Assembly (NCBI GenBank): GCA_902728285.1
Contig: CACVBU010000209.1
Coordinates: 68,574 to 132,573, forward strand
Direction: 5' to 3'
DNA from: Clytia hemisphaerica
Taxonomy: Eukaryota > Cnidaria > Hydrozoa > Leptothecata > Clytiidae
DNA: 64,000 nucleotides
Shown: one piece after another, positions 52,201-61,864 of the stretch
Position numbering within the stretch: position 1 is the first letter of the stretch
Layout of the letters: the number at the start of each line of letters is the position of its first letter
Program-made: the position numbers and the translations under genes
Notes under the pieces: generated by a model
Seen by the model: the letters and a program-made list of their open reading frames with translations, nothing else
Database searches by the model: none
Told to the model about the DNA's origin: nothing

Positions 52201-55200
52201 CACTTTGGGGGCTAAAATAATTCAGCTTAATAGTTGGCTTCAATTACTCAAATTGAAGCTCATGAATATGAAAATTTTTTGCCTGCCGGGCAATATTTTC
52301 ATAGAAAGTGTGTAAAATATTTTATCTTAAACTTAGAATTTTCTGTTAAAAGGATTTTCTGTCAAGCTGTGTCAAGAACCTTATTAACATTCCAACAGCT
52401 TCCATGAAAATGATCTATCACCAGCTACCACAGCTAAGTTCTACCATTTTAAAATATTTGGCGCTTTCACAAGCGTTTGCAATTGAACAAAATTTAAAAC
52501 AATCTAAATATTTTCCAGGGGATGAATTTTTAGTTTTTCTTCTATTTTTTTATGTTAGCCAATCCGGGGAGTCTTCATATAACGTAATCATGAGCTTGGG
52601 AAATCTCAAAGATTGGCGAACAAACATTTTATCCCACTTACGGCTTTTCTCTTCTATCTTTTCTTGGTTTTTTTTTTTGGTTTCTTGCGTCATCGATGAC
52701 TTGCGCAAAATTTCTTGAAACACACAGATTTTACCAAGCTGCCTGTTTTCATGTAACAGAAAGCTGTATCTTCACTTAGCAAGTGGTGGGTTACTCTATT
52801 CTTGTTGTGTAGAATTTCTCTTTAGAATTTTCAATTTGTTCAATCATTTCAATTACTTTTCGATTACCTTCGATCATATTGAATACCTTCAATTGTATCA
52901 AATACCTTCGATTTTATCAAATGCAATTCATGTGCGAAAACCACTTTTGTTTTCTCCGACCAATCAGAATGCGCAATATGAGTTACTTGAGGAAACCCAG
53001 GGCGAAGGCACACAAAATAGTGGGGGAAATAGGGGGCCAATCTTATGGCTGGTGCTTCTTTTTGTGCTTTGGTTTTAGGTCAATGTTTTTGGTTTTGCTT
53101 AAAGATATATGATAGTACCGTCAACTGCTCTAGAATTAGAGAACACCCACCACCTAACCGTCTAGTACCGTAGTACAGTGGTAGAGCATCCGGCTACGGT
53201 TCGCAAGGTTGTGGGTTCAACCCCCAGCCGGGTCATACCAAAGATTCCCAAAATGGTACTTGATGCCTCTCTGCTTGATGCTCAGCAATTAAGAGAAGGA
53301 TCAAGGGTAAGTGGAGAAATCCAGGGAGAAAGAGTGGCGCCCTCCCCTACCTTCGGGTAGATAGCTATCGAAAGAGGAGCCTTCGGGTCGCCTCCGACTG
53401 CAGTCGCAGACTTACTTACTTAACCGTCTATCGCCTGATGGGATTAACCAATACCAAAGTTATCGAAAGTAATCAATAACAATCAGAGTACTCAAACGGT
53501 TATCGAGTCTTCAAAGGATTGTTAAGGAAGTGATCAAATACTCACAACATTTTTGAAATTTTGATACTCCAAATTTGATTGTAAATCAATATTAATGGTT
53601 GTTCTACTTCTTCGATCATTATCGATTACTTCAATAATCGAATTTAGAGGTCACTCACAAATCGATTTTAGGTTAGAAAAACGTTAATTGACGTTTTAAA
53701 AGCTGAACCACCCACCCACACCCTAAAACGTCAAACATTTGAAATTCCCGAAAATCGATGAAAATTGCCTTCATCGATGTTTCGTCAGCAATCTTGATTT
53801 TCACTATGGCTCGCATAGTTTATATTTGAAAAAAAGAAACAGGGATAATATGCGACCTTACTTCAACAAGGTTCTATCATGAATTTTGAAAAAATTGAGT
53901 TTTTTGGTTCATAACGTTTAATATGCCAAAAACTAATATTTAATGCTGTAAACTTTCAAATTATCTTCCATTCTATTCTATTCTATTGTCATTGTGGTTG
54001 AGTTACAGGAGGCTCTGGAGCCCATTCTCGCAACTACAGATGCTATGAGTAAGCATTCCGTCAGCACCTTGAACTGACTACCCAATTCCCCTCACATGGC
54101 ATGAGTTGACCCTGTTGAAGTTTGTTCACTTGCCAAGTGAACCGTGAGTGGGAATCAAACCTTGGTCGCCTGTACAGGAATCAAGGTTGATGTCCACTAT
54201 ACCACGACGCCAACTACATCTTAATTCCATGGCTCAAAATAACATATTCCACTAAGTTCTATCAGTTAATTTGGTCTTTGGCACATCACAACAAAGTTCT
54301 ATCGGAAATTTTCAAGGAAAAATTCTTAGCACGATTCGTGATAAATGCCTTTTCCAATAATTTTAAGGTCAACAAGGTTAGAACCTAGAACCTAGAAGGT
54401 TAGAACCTAGAGCCTTGAAGGTTAGAACCTAGAACTATCATGAAAATAGAAGATTATATTGATATGAAACTGAAACATGGCTCCAACTGGGGTTCTAGGT
54501 CCCTGTCAAATTTAAGTCCCCCCTGAGAACAAGGTCCCCCCAGCCTGATAAAATTTTAGGTCCCAGTATAGGGGGAAAATTTTATGCCATTCACAAAGGT
54601 CTATTTACATGTGTGTGCACTTTTAGAGAATGCAATAGAATGTCTTCATTTTTGCATTTTAAGGATCAGATCACACTTTGCATGAAAACATAAAGGTTTA
54701 GAGAAATTAAAAAACAACAGTAAAGAAAAATATTTAGATAGTGTTATTTAGCCCCCAGAGTTACATAAACTAATGCAGGTCCCCCCAAGATAGAGCTCCC
54801 CCCAAGATAGAGCTCCCCCCGCCTGTCTGGAAAGAGAAGCAGCTCCCACCTCTTATATGGCAAATTTAGGAGTAGCTCCCCCCGCTCAGGCAGGGGGGGG
54901 TTGCGAGCCATGATTTTTGGCCCAAATTTGCCCTTGAAATAATTTTTTTCTCAAAAATCGGGCTCCGTCACGTTCTGGGCATTGCCATTTTGCATCATTG
55001 TGCAAAAAATCAGAAAAAACTAATGAACCAATCCTGAGAAAAGCTGGTAACAGACGGGCGAACGAACGAACATGGGTTAATTTATAGAACCTCCACAGGG
55101 GTACCCAGAGGTAGGTCCAAAAAGCAAAGTAAAGACCCAAGCTTCAAACAAATGCATTTTACTAACAACCGCTATTTGCAGAGTTGGAACCTTGTTGAAG

Positions 55201-58200
55201 TAAGGTCGCGAATTTCTAAACTTGTTTACAATTCCTGTAATTAATTATCTCTGTAGTATTATAGCGACAGAAAGAACGCCCATCTGTGCAAAATTATTTT
55301 AAAGGGAACCAAAAAGTGCATCTGGGAGCTGAAAATTTTTTTTCAGTTAACATTTTCAAATTTATATGTATCATTTCTCATAGTATCTGAAACTAGTTTG
55401 CAGTTGTTTTAGAGCTACAGCACTTCCGAAACATGAATTTGCCATTTTTTAGGCTAAAAAGCCTTGAAATTAAAGCTTTTTAGCCTAAAAAACAGCCACA
55501 GCCATATCACAAAAAATACAATGAATGCTTCAGTTTTAGTTGTTCAAAATCCAACATCATTTACTCATTTACAGCATGTTTGGCCTTCCCTGGATTGAAC
55601 GGTTGAGGATTTTATTTTCCAAAAATCTTGGTTACGGAATGACGGAAAAATAAAAAATGCTGGAAAGTTTTAAGGAAACATTTTTAGAGTAAAATATTTG
55701 GCAAGTTTCTACCTCTTACTGAGTACTTTCGAACCAGGCATAAATTAATTGCCATTGGGGGAAGACTGGTTTTTAATTGAGAAATCATTTTTGGTTACGG
55801 AATGACGGAAAATTATCTTACTTTACTGAGATAAAAATTATGAAATTTTCACTTAACCATTTTTAAGCTGATACAGTAACTTTGTATCAAAATCTAAGCA
55901 TTTGATCTATCTTGAAAACCTTTCCATTAACCCTATATAGGGTTTAAAGTTAAATAAAATTTTTACAGCTGATTCTGTTTCATATCATGTGTACCGCATT
56001 CATATTGAATTTAAAAAATTGGTTGAGTGTTACCAAAAATCTTTTTGATTTTCTCAAAGTGTTATAGTTGCTATGGCTAAAAATCATGACTTTGATAGCA
56101 TGATCATCAGTCAGTGTCAATTTATTAACCACTTTAATAATGCAAATTTTTGGGTGACACTCTGTTTCATGGAAAAAATGGGCAGTTTTTGAGCTTTAAA
56201 ATGCCATAACTTTAGTTTCGCTTGTGCTACAGACTCGCATGAGCTCTCATTTTTCAGCATTTTTTATTATTGTGCATCCTCTGAAATTAAAATCATTCAA
56301 TGACAATCTCCACTTTATGCACAGTATCCTTTTGAAATCAAGGTGGTCTCTGGTTCCCTTTAAAATAATTTTGCCCATCTGCAAAAATTCAAGGGCCGTT
56401 CGGGCAGACCTGCCAACTTGAGATGTTCATTTTGCGCAAGATAAAAATTTTGAAGCGAAATCCGAAATCTTAGCCTGATTTTTTGACATCGGAAAACGGA
56501 AAAGGTTTTCCAAAAAATTGGAAACCTGGGAAAAAATTTTCCAAAAATTCAAAAATGGAGAAATCAGGAAAAAAATTTTCTGAAAATCAGAAAATCTGGG
56601 AAACTTTTTCCAAAAAATCGGAAAAAGGAGGAAATTTCTTTCAAAATATAAAAAAATGCGTGAGAAATCAAACTTTTGAAAAATTGCATGAGACAGTGTT
56701 GGAATGCGTCCAATGCGTGAGAGTTTGCACCTCTGTTCGGGCCGTCAAACAAAGAAAAGACATTAACATTAGGCCGTTTGTTTTGGTTTTCAAAACAGAC
56801 AAAGTGATTAAACAGAAAAATGGCGGGCAGTAATATTTGGCATGGAATTAAAAATTCATGTTTCTAGATTTGAAAAAAAAAACGTTAACAACCTTTAACC
56901 CATCCACCCACTATACTTATACTTCAGTTTACTTCAGTTTAATTTGATGATATTAATCTGTCCAGCTCGTTGAGCCCAACACGTATAATTTGATCGAAAA
57001 GAGCATTTGATTCAACCAATCTTGTTTGTGGCGACGTAGTGTGATGTTCGTCGGGTATAGAGCACAGATATTTATCGAGTTGTTTCTTGAATGAGTCTTT
57101 TGAACAGCCAGTGATATTTCGTATGTCAGAGGGAATACTGTTGAAGAGTTTTGGACCCTGTACAGCCAAGCTCTCAAAAATAAATTTGCGAAAGCTACTT
57201 CGTTTGATTGTTTGTAGTTGGCATTTTCGACCAACCCAGCTCGTAGTTGAAGATGAGACACCACCTTTTAAAGTGCCATCTCCTTCAGTGTGGCTGAAAT
57301 TTTGTACTGTACACTCTAGTATCGACCAGATATAAATAATTCTGGATCTCTCCCTCCTCCTTTGTAGAGAATACATTTTCAACATTTTCAATTTGTTCCC
57401 AATAAACGAAAGCACTAAGGCCTTTGATTTTATTGAAGAAGTTCTTTTGTACAGAATGAATCTGTTCAATTTGGTGGATGCTGTTTGGTGACCAAAGCTG
57501 AGAACAGTAGTCGAGGTGAGGGAGAAACTAAGGATTTCCATAACGTTATCATAACATCACTGCTTCTGTTGTTGAATGTTCTCAAAATCCAACTAGAAAT
57601 GTCCTTAGCTTTTGCTATCATTTTATTAATGTGATCTGTGAATGAGCAGTCACTACTCATCCAAACTCCAAAATCTTTAACAGAGTTTTTGTTTTCAATT
57701 ACAATTTTGTCATTAGTGAAATAGGTTGATAAACTTTTTGATTCAGTATCTTTACCGTATTTGAAATGTTCGAATTTACAACTATTTAGTTTCATGTTAT
57801 TGTTATGAGTCCAATCATAAACTATGTTGAGATCATGTTGCAACTTGAATATGTCTTAATTATTCCTTGGATTTCTTTATTAAGGATTCTAGTATCGTCA
57901 GCAAAGCTTACAAGGATTGAATACCTAGCTTTGGTCTTACTGTGGTCTTACTACCACTAAAAACGTCAATTGACATTTTTCTAACCTAAAATCGATTTGT
58001 GAGTGACCCCTTATTGATTAGAACCGTCTGGTTTAAAGAGAATGATTTAGATTTAAACATAAAACAATGATAAATTTTAGGGATCTCTCCTGAGAATTTC
58101 ACAAAAATTCATTTAAGAAAAGAATATGATTAAAAGGAGTTCTTTAGTTACTGTACCTACCGTTTCTCTGCTGGGTTTCCTTTTAAGAGAATCGGATTTT

Positions 58201-60434
58201 TACCTAGCGTTTTTTTACGGGAGAGGGTTAAGTTTCCTGCGGTTGCTAAAATCAAAACAATGAAAAATTGTTTGGACGTTATGCGCAGTCAACACTCCTA
58301 AACAGTGTATTGATGGATTATTCATTGACTGACTCCAAGATGATCGTTTGATCACAATCCCAGACGGTGTCAATCGAACGAATCGAACGCCGAATCAATC
58401 GAACGCCGAATCAATCGAACGCATTTGAATGCAATCAAATAATTTGCAATTCGATTGTCGAACGCAATTGAATCGCAATTGAATATTACCTAGGATTCGC
58501 TGTTTGATTGCTTTGATTACGTTCGATAGACCTTTTCGCCTTTCCATCTGCCATCTTGAATTGTATGCAAAAATAGAGGAACAAAAAAGCTGTGGTTGGA
58601 TTTAGTTGGAAAGTATGCAAAACATAGGCAAGTTTACACAAAGATTAAAAAGACAACAAAGCATCTTATAAATAATTATTATAATCATGAGAACAATAAA
58701 AGATGGAATTTCTCAATCCAAATAGAAATATTCACAGAACAACAAAAGCCTTTTAGAAATTTGTTCTTTTAAGACATAGCATATGTGACCCCCCAAGCGA
58801 TTTGGAGTACATTAAAAATGAGACCGGTATTGGTCCGGTCATGCTTCTGCCGCTTTTGGACTGGTTAATTGTGCGACTAAAAGCTGAAAAAAGCAGCCAG
58901 AAGACCGCACAGTACCGTATGGTCCGTGCGGACAAAGTGCCGACGAAAGCCGACGAAAGCAGACGATGGTGCGGTCCCCGCGGTTTGTTTACATTTCTTT
59001 CGATTGCCGTAAGAATTTCAGCCTCGAGTTCAAACAAGCAAAACAATAAAAACAAAATGTCTGCACCATGACCGCACTGAATACCGCACTCATTCTAATG
59101 GTGCTCTTTAGTGACCGATCAAGTGCGTTTGAATGGAATTTCTAGAAAAGATTTTTGGTTAATTTCTGGTAGATACAAAGGTATCATTTTACCGAACGGT
59201 AATCTTTTCGCCGCTTTTTTGCCGCACATATTATCGATCTGTCCGCACCAAGACCGGTCTCACTTTTAATGTACTCCAAATCGCTTGGGGGGGTCACATA
59301 TTCTGTTTTCATGCCATTAAGAAATTCCACAAAGTTGGAGTACACACATCAACCTTTCAAAACACGCAAACTGAAAAGCAGTAATTATGACGTCACACAT
59401 TATCAATGTTTTGATTTGATCATTTGACGGCTCTATTCCCAGGTGAATAATTTACCTTTGCTGATGATTTTTCAGTTTGAATTTATGTCAAATATTATTG
59501 AGCGAATATAATTATTTTTAGTTTTCAAGAGAAGCAAATTTAATCTTTCTTCTACAAGATTACACTTTAATATAATGCCAATTATGCATGTAAGTTTTAT
59601 AATACTTTCTTTTTGCATATGTTGTGCATACTTTCTAAGGGAATTTCACCACAGCAATTCGGCCGCTATAATTTTTGCATACAATTCAATATGGTGGATG
59701 GAAAGGCGAAAAGGTCTATTGTATTCGATTACGTTTGATTGTATTCGATTAAGTTTGATTCATTCAATTGTATTAGATTTTATTTGCTTTGGTATGGTAC
59801 TTCAAGAACCCGGCCGCCCACGCTAAAGAGCTCTAACAGAGTGATCCAATTTAATTTAATCGCAATAAAACTCATTGGACATAATTGTAATCGAACGAAA
59901 TCGAAGATTAATCCAATGTAATTGAAAATCAATCAAACCAATATCGAACATAGTCAACTATCAATCGAGCCAATCTAACCTTACTCGAACGCAATGAAAC
60001 ACAATCGAATATTACCCAGGAATCAGCCGTTCAATTGAGATTCGATAACGTTCGACAATTGAATCGCAATTATTCTATTCGATCACGCTCGGTTACATTC
60101 ATTCAATTGGTTCAATTGCGATTTTTGTTCAAAGTTATTTGATTGACACCGTCGGGACAATCCATAGGCAATTTGATGAAAAAACATTCAATGATCAATC
60201 GATACTCAAGATTTTACAGTATATATAATAGTCTTGATTACCTATTGATTATCAGAATCAATCAATATCCAATCAATCCATTGGTTATTGATATGTCATT
60301 GATTGGAAAAAGCTTTTGATTGTATACTGTATAATATGAGGATAAACAGGAGGACCCAACTCAGCAAAAACTTTTACCTGTTCTTCTTCTGTTTTTTCTT
60401 CGGGTCTTGCAGTCTCAACCATTGTTTCACCCAT
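49145..60434 (-). CDS. eIF4E: Eukaryotic translation initiation factor 4E, six coding exons
   Basis: Joining 60434-60378, 51722-51516, 51056-50943, 50525-50386, 49570-49516 and 49204-49145 gives 210 residues (human eIF4E has 217), with phases 0,0,0,2,0 and GT-AG introns. It binds the mRNA 5' cap and eIF4G in the cytoplasm. Cap-sandwich tryptophans W49 and W95 with E96, and W159, are present, as are phosphate-binding R150, K152 and K155. W66 in VEDFW is the eIF4G contact. HPLQNRW and AKGDK are intact. S202 in KTGSQTKNK matches the Mnk-phosphorylated serine of vertebrates. The long intron 1 (8.7 kb) is full of transposons. Only the first exon lacks homology in itself; its acidic, disordered content and phase fit the family. 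Confidence 0.95.
49516..49570 (-). CDS. eIF4E: eIF4E exon 5
   Basis: Between TTACTTAG and GTAATG. Encodes KMFKERLTLPAKFPIMYE, matching the YKERLGLP region; the last residues differ from the usual IGYQ. Confidence 0.93.
50386..50525 (-). CDS. eIF4E: eIF4E exon 4 (cap-phosphate pocket)
   Basis: Between CCGGTAG and GTATGT. Encodes LLCLIGEAFGEDSD through NIRAKGDKLAVWT to SVLHI. Holds R150, K152, K155 and W159. Confidence 0.95.
50943..51056 (-). CDS. eIF4E: eIF4E exon 3 (W-E cap contact)
   Basis: Between TTATTTCAG and GTTTGT. Encodes EGVQPMWEDDRNRMGGRW through DLDRVWLET, with cap-contact W95 and E96. Confidence 0.95.
51516..51722 (-). CDS. eIF4E: eIF4E exon 2 (first cap tryptophan, eIF4G surface)
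   Basis: Between ATCTTCCAG and GTAAGA. Encodes STIAKELMVK, then HPLQNRWSLWFFKNDKSKNW, VEDFW and GCDYSLFK. Holds W49 and W66. Confidence 0.95.
51830..53160. other. eIF4E intron 1, 3' part
   Basis: No gene. An (ATAGCC)n microsatellite lies at about 52069-52089. Around 52370-52450 the phrases ACATTCCAACAGCTTCCAT and AATGATCTATCACC match part of the hAT-like insertion near 27.55 kb, so another copy is present but its ends are unclear. Confidence 0.45.
53164..53424 (+). repeat. tRNA-derived SINE
   Basis: A head resembling a tRNA (A-box-like AGTGGTAGAGC, B-box-like GGGTTCAACCCCC) is followed by an unrelated body and a tail of CTTA repeats (GCAGACTTACTTACTTAA). This is the standard layout of a pol III-transcribed SINE mobilised by a LINE. 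Confidence 0.8.
53971..54213 (-). repeat. tRNA-derived SINE
   Basis: On the minus strand it begins GGCGTCGTGGTATAGTGG (A box), then GGTTTGATTCCC (B box), a GC-richer body, and an (ATAGA)n tail. It is unrelated in sequence to the SINE at 53164. Confidence 0.8.
54370..54432. repeat. Minisatellite, GGTTAGAACCTAGA unit
   Basis: AGGTTAGAACCTAGA and variants repeat about four times in tandem. Confidence 0.8.
54476..54912. repeat. CATGGCT-ended element, copy 2
   Basis: CATGGCTCCAACTGG at the left and a G-run then TTGCGAGCCATG at the right. The interior has AGGTCCCCC and AGCTCCCCCC repeats, parallel to the AGGTGACCCC repeats of the copy at 40350. Confidence 0.6.
55280..56389. repeat. 1.1-kb inverted-repeat element
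   Basis: CAAAATTATTTTAAAGGGAA at the left is mirrored at the right by TTCCCTTTAAAATAATTTTG. The interior includes a TTTAGGCTAAAAAGC hairpin. Non-coding. Confidence 0.7.
56939..57950 (-). pseudogene. 5'-truncated LINE ORF2 fragment (RT catalytic box to C-terminus)
   Basis: On the minus strand it starts near the RT box SFADDTRILNK and continues with DLNIVYDW, FEHFKYGK, VKDFGV and TLWKSLV, then a tail ending near KNLDRLISS-type residues. The same blocks occur in order in ORF2 of the intact LINE at 22-25 kb, so it is a relative, clearly diverged. A frameshift near 57500 separates the two frames. It lacks the endonuclease and most of RT. Confidence 0.88.
58014..58357. other. eIF4E intron 1, between elements
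   Basis: Nothing recognised. Confidence 0.45.
58527..59718. mobile_element. Middle TIR element with TAGACCTTTTCGCC ends
   Basis: TAGACCTTTTCGCCTTTCCA is exactly mirrored at the right end; the arms continue through TTGAATTGTATGCAAAAA. Its outermost bases match the MITE at 28074-28256. It is inserted in the outer element and itself carries an inner one. Confidence 0.8.
58782..59300. repeat. Inner MITE with TATGTGACCCCCC ends
   Basis: TATGTGACCCCCCAAGCGAT then TTGGAGTACATTAAAA is mirrored at the right, arms of about 45 bases. GACCGGT motifs lie just inside. GC-richer than its surroundings. Confidence 0.85.
60378..60434 (-). CDS. eIF4E: eIF4E exon 1 (start codon)
   Basis: ATG in a good context (GAAATGG) opens 19 codons, MGETMVETARPEEKTEEEQ, before donor GTAAAA. 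Acidic and disordered, as expected for the eIF4E N-terminus; phase 0 fits exon 2. Confidence 0.82.
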
Positions 60435-60771
60435 TTCAAAATCCTTTTTCTCTCTTCAATTTACAAAAATGTAAGCGAGTTTGTCAAATTAATATACCAA
60501 CGTATTACCAAACACTTCCGTCACTAAATTGCTTTGAATGAATTTTGTACCCACGTGTTTTCTTTTTGACGAAACTACCAGTTATTTCGAACTTTATTTT
60601 TGATTTTGATGAAATTCCCTAAGATAAATAAGTATCAAAAGTTTCTGGTTACCCATTTAGGTCATTCAACGTTAAATTAGAAAAAACAAATTTGTTTTCA
60701 GACCGAAAATCACTTTGCCTTTTATGTACAATTATGATTGACTGAGTGTTTGACATAGATAGACATCGAAC

Positions 60772-60958
60772 TCACCGGTTTAAAAATGTCGTCGTCTTTC
60801 TTGATGAAACTTGTGCGCATGCGTTCCATGGGATTTCTGTGCGGGAAAAATAAGATTACGACATCCGAGAATTTTTCCTCGTCAGGTATTTGATATTCCG
60901 ATGGCGTATTGGCGGCCGCCCACGCTAAAGCTCTAAAAGGAGCGGACCAATATACCAT
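60772..60958 (-). other. Possible exon upstream of eIF4E, function unknown
   Basis: An open stretch on the minus strand ends in a strong donor (CCG then GTGAGT), after residues FPHRNPMERMRTSFIKKDDD. No family is recognised. It might be an untranslated or alternative first exon of eIF4E or belong to another gene. A short block in it, CGGCCGCCCACGCTAAAG, also occurs at about 59810. Confidence 0.25.
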
Positions 60959-61860
60959 CGGAGAGATTTAGTAGTGGCCCATTGATGTGCCAACAACAGT
61001 CGAGTTCAATGGCTATATCTTCGCTTGCCCAAAGAATTTTGTTCGTCTCGACTGAACAAAAATTTAGCATGAAAATGTCTGCTGCGCCGACCGTCAAAAA
61101 CCGTTAAAAAAAACCGTTAAAATATGCCCGACCTTCAGAGTAAAGCGTGTCGTAGCATATTTTTCCACATCTGGTACCAGATAACTCGTCAGATAATCGG
61201 AACAATATCACGTGGGAAAAGTGAGTGCAAGAGTTAGGTAAGTGTTTTGAGAATAATTTGTCGGCAGAAATAGAATAGAATAGAAACAGAAGCAATAAAA
61301 AAAATAGAGTTAGGATACTCTAAGTCTAAGAGAAGCCCGCGAAGGGGCCTGGAATTCCCGAGTTTCTTTTTCCGAGTTATTTTGCATGTGACGTCATAAT
61401 TCCAGTTTTTAAGACGTCACTAAAAAAGTGATAACTCGAGTTTTTTTTTACTTTAGCTTTTAACTTTTCGACTTCGAGTTATTTGATAAATTCTATAACT
61501 CCTTTTTTTTTCGTGCCTTTAATTTTTCGAGTTATTTGGTATTTTTTAACTCGGGGTTTTTTCGTGTCTTTAACTTTTTGAGTTATTTGTTGATATATAA
61601 CACAAATCTGTCACTTTAGGAAGTAAACCCATATAAACAAGTCGAATTTTCCATAAATCGAATATACGAAAATGAAATGGAAATTGAAATCTAAAGAGCA
61701 AGCAACATCATATTCTCAAAACGCCTCGAGCTATGGGAGAAAAAGGAGACCTTTTTTCAATCTTCTACACGAAGAATAGATACTGTCATCTAAAACCAAG
61801 GACACTTGCTAAAACCAAAAGAACGCGTTAAAGAGATCACAAGGAAGTTCATCAAGAAAA
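60959..61860. other. Non-coding stretch
   Basis: No gene. Between 61365 and 61600 the phrase TTTTTCGAGTTATTT and variants repeat about five times (for example TTTCCGAGTTATTT, CTTCGAGTTATTTG), a decayed minisatellite. Confidence 0.45.
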
Positions 61861-61864
61861 TGTC

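Larger units (their letters stand above)
53852..55209. mobile_element. Nested TIR element with GCGACCTTACTTCAACAAGG ends
   Basis: GCGACCTTACTTCAACAAGG at the left is mirrored exactly by CCTTGTTGAAGTAAGGTCGC at the right. It holds a SINE, a minisatellite and another element. Confidence 0.75.
53647..58010. mobile_element. 4.4-kb TIR transposon, GGGGTCACTCACA family, with nested inserts
   Basis: Left end GAGGTCACTCACAAATCGAT and right end ATCGATTTGTGAGTGACCCC are inverse, with TTA immediately outside each (53644-53646 and 58011-58013). The subterminal TTTAGGTTAGAAAAA block is also mirrored. The ends match the two elements at 20.5-28.4 kb over about 20 bases, but the interior is different. It contains a SINE, other inverted-repeat elements and a LINE fragment. 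No transposase is seen. Confidence 0.85.
58358..60156. mobile_element. Outer TIR element of a three-level nest
   Basis: CCCAGACGGTGTCAATCGAA at the left is mirrored by TTTGATTGACACCGTCGGGA at the right. Both arms are built of AATCGAACG/CGTTCGATT-type repeats. Two more elements are nested in the middle. Ends are approximate. Confidence 0.75.
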
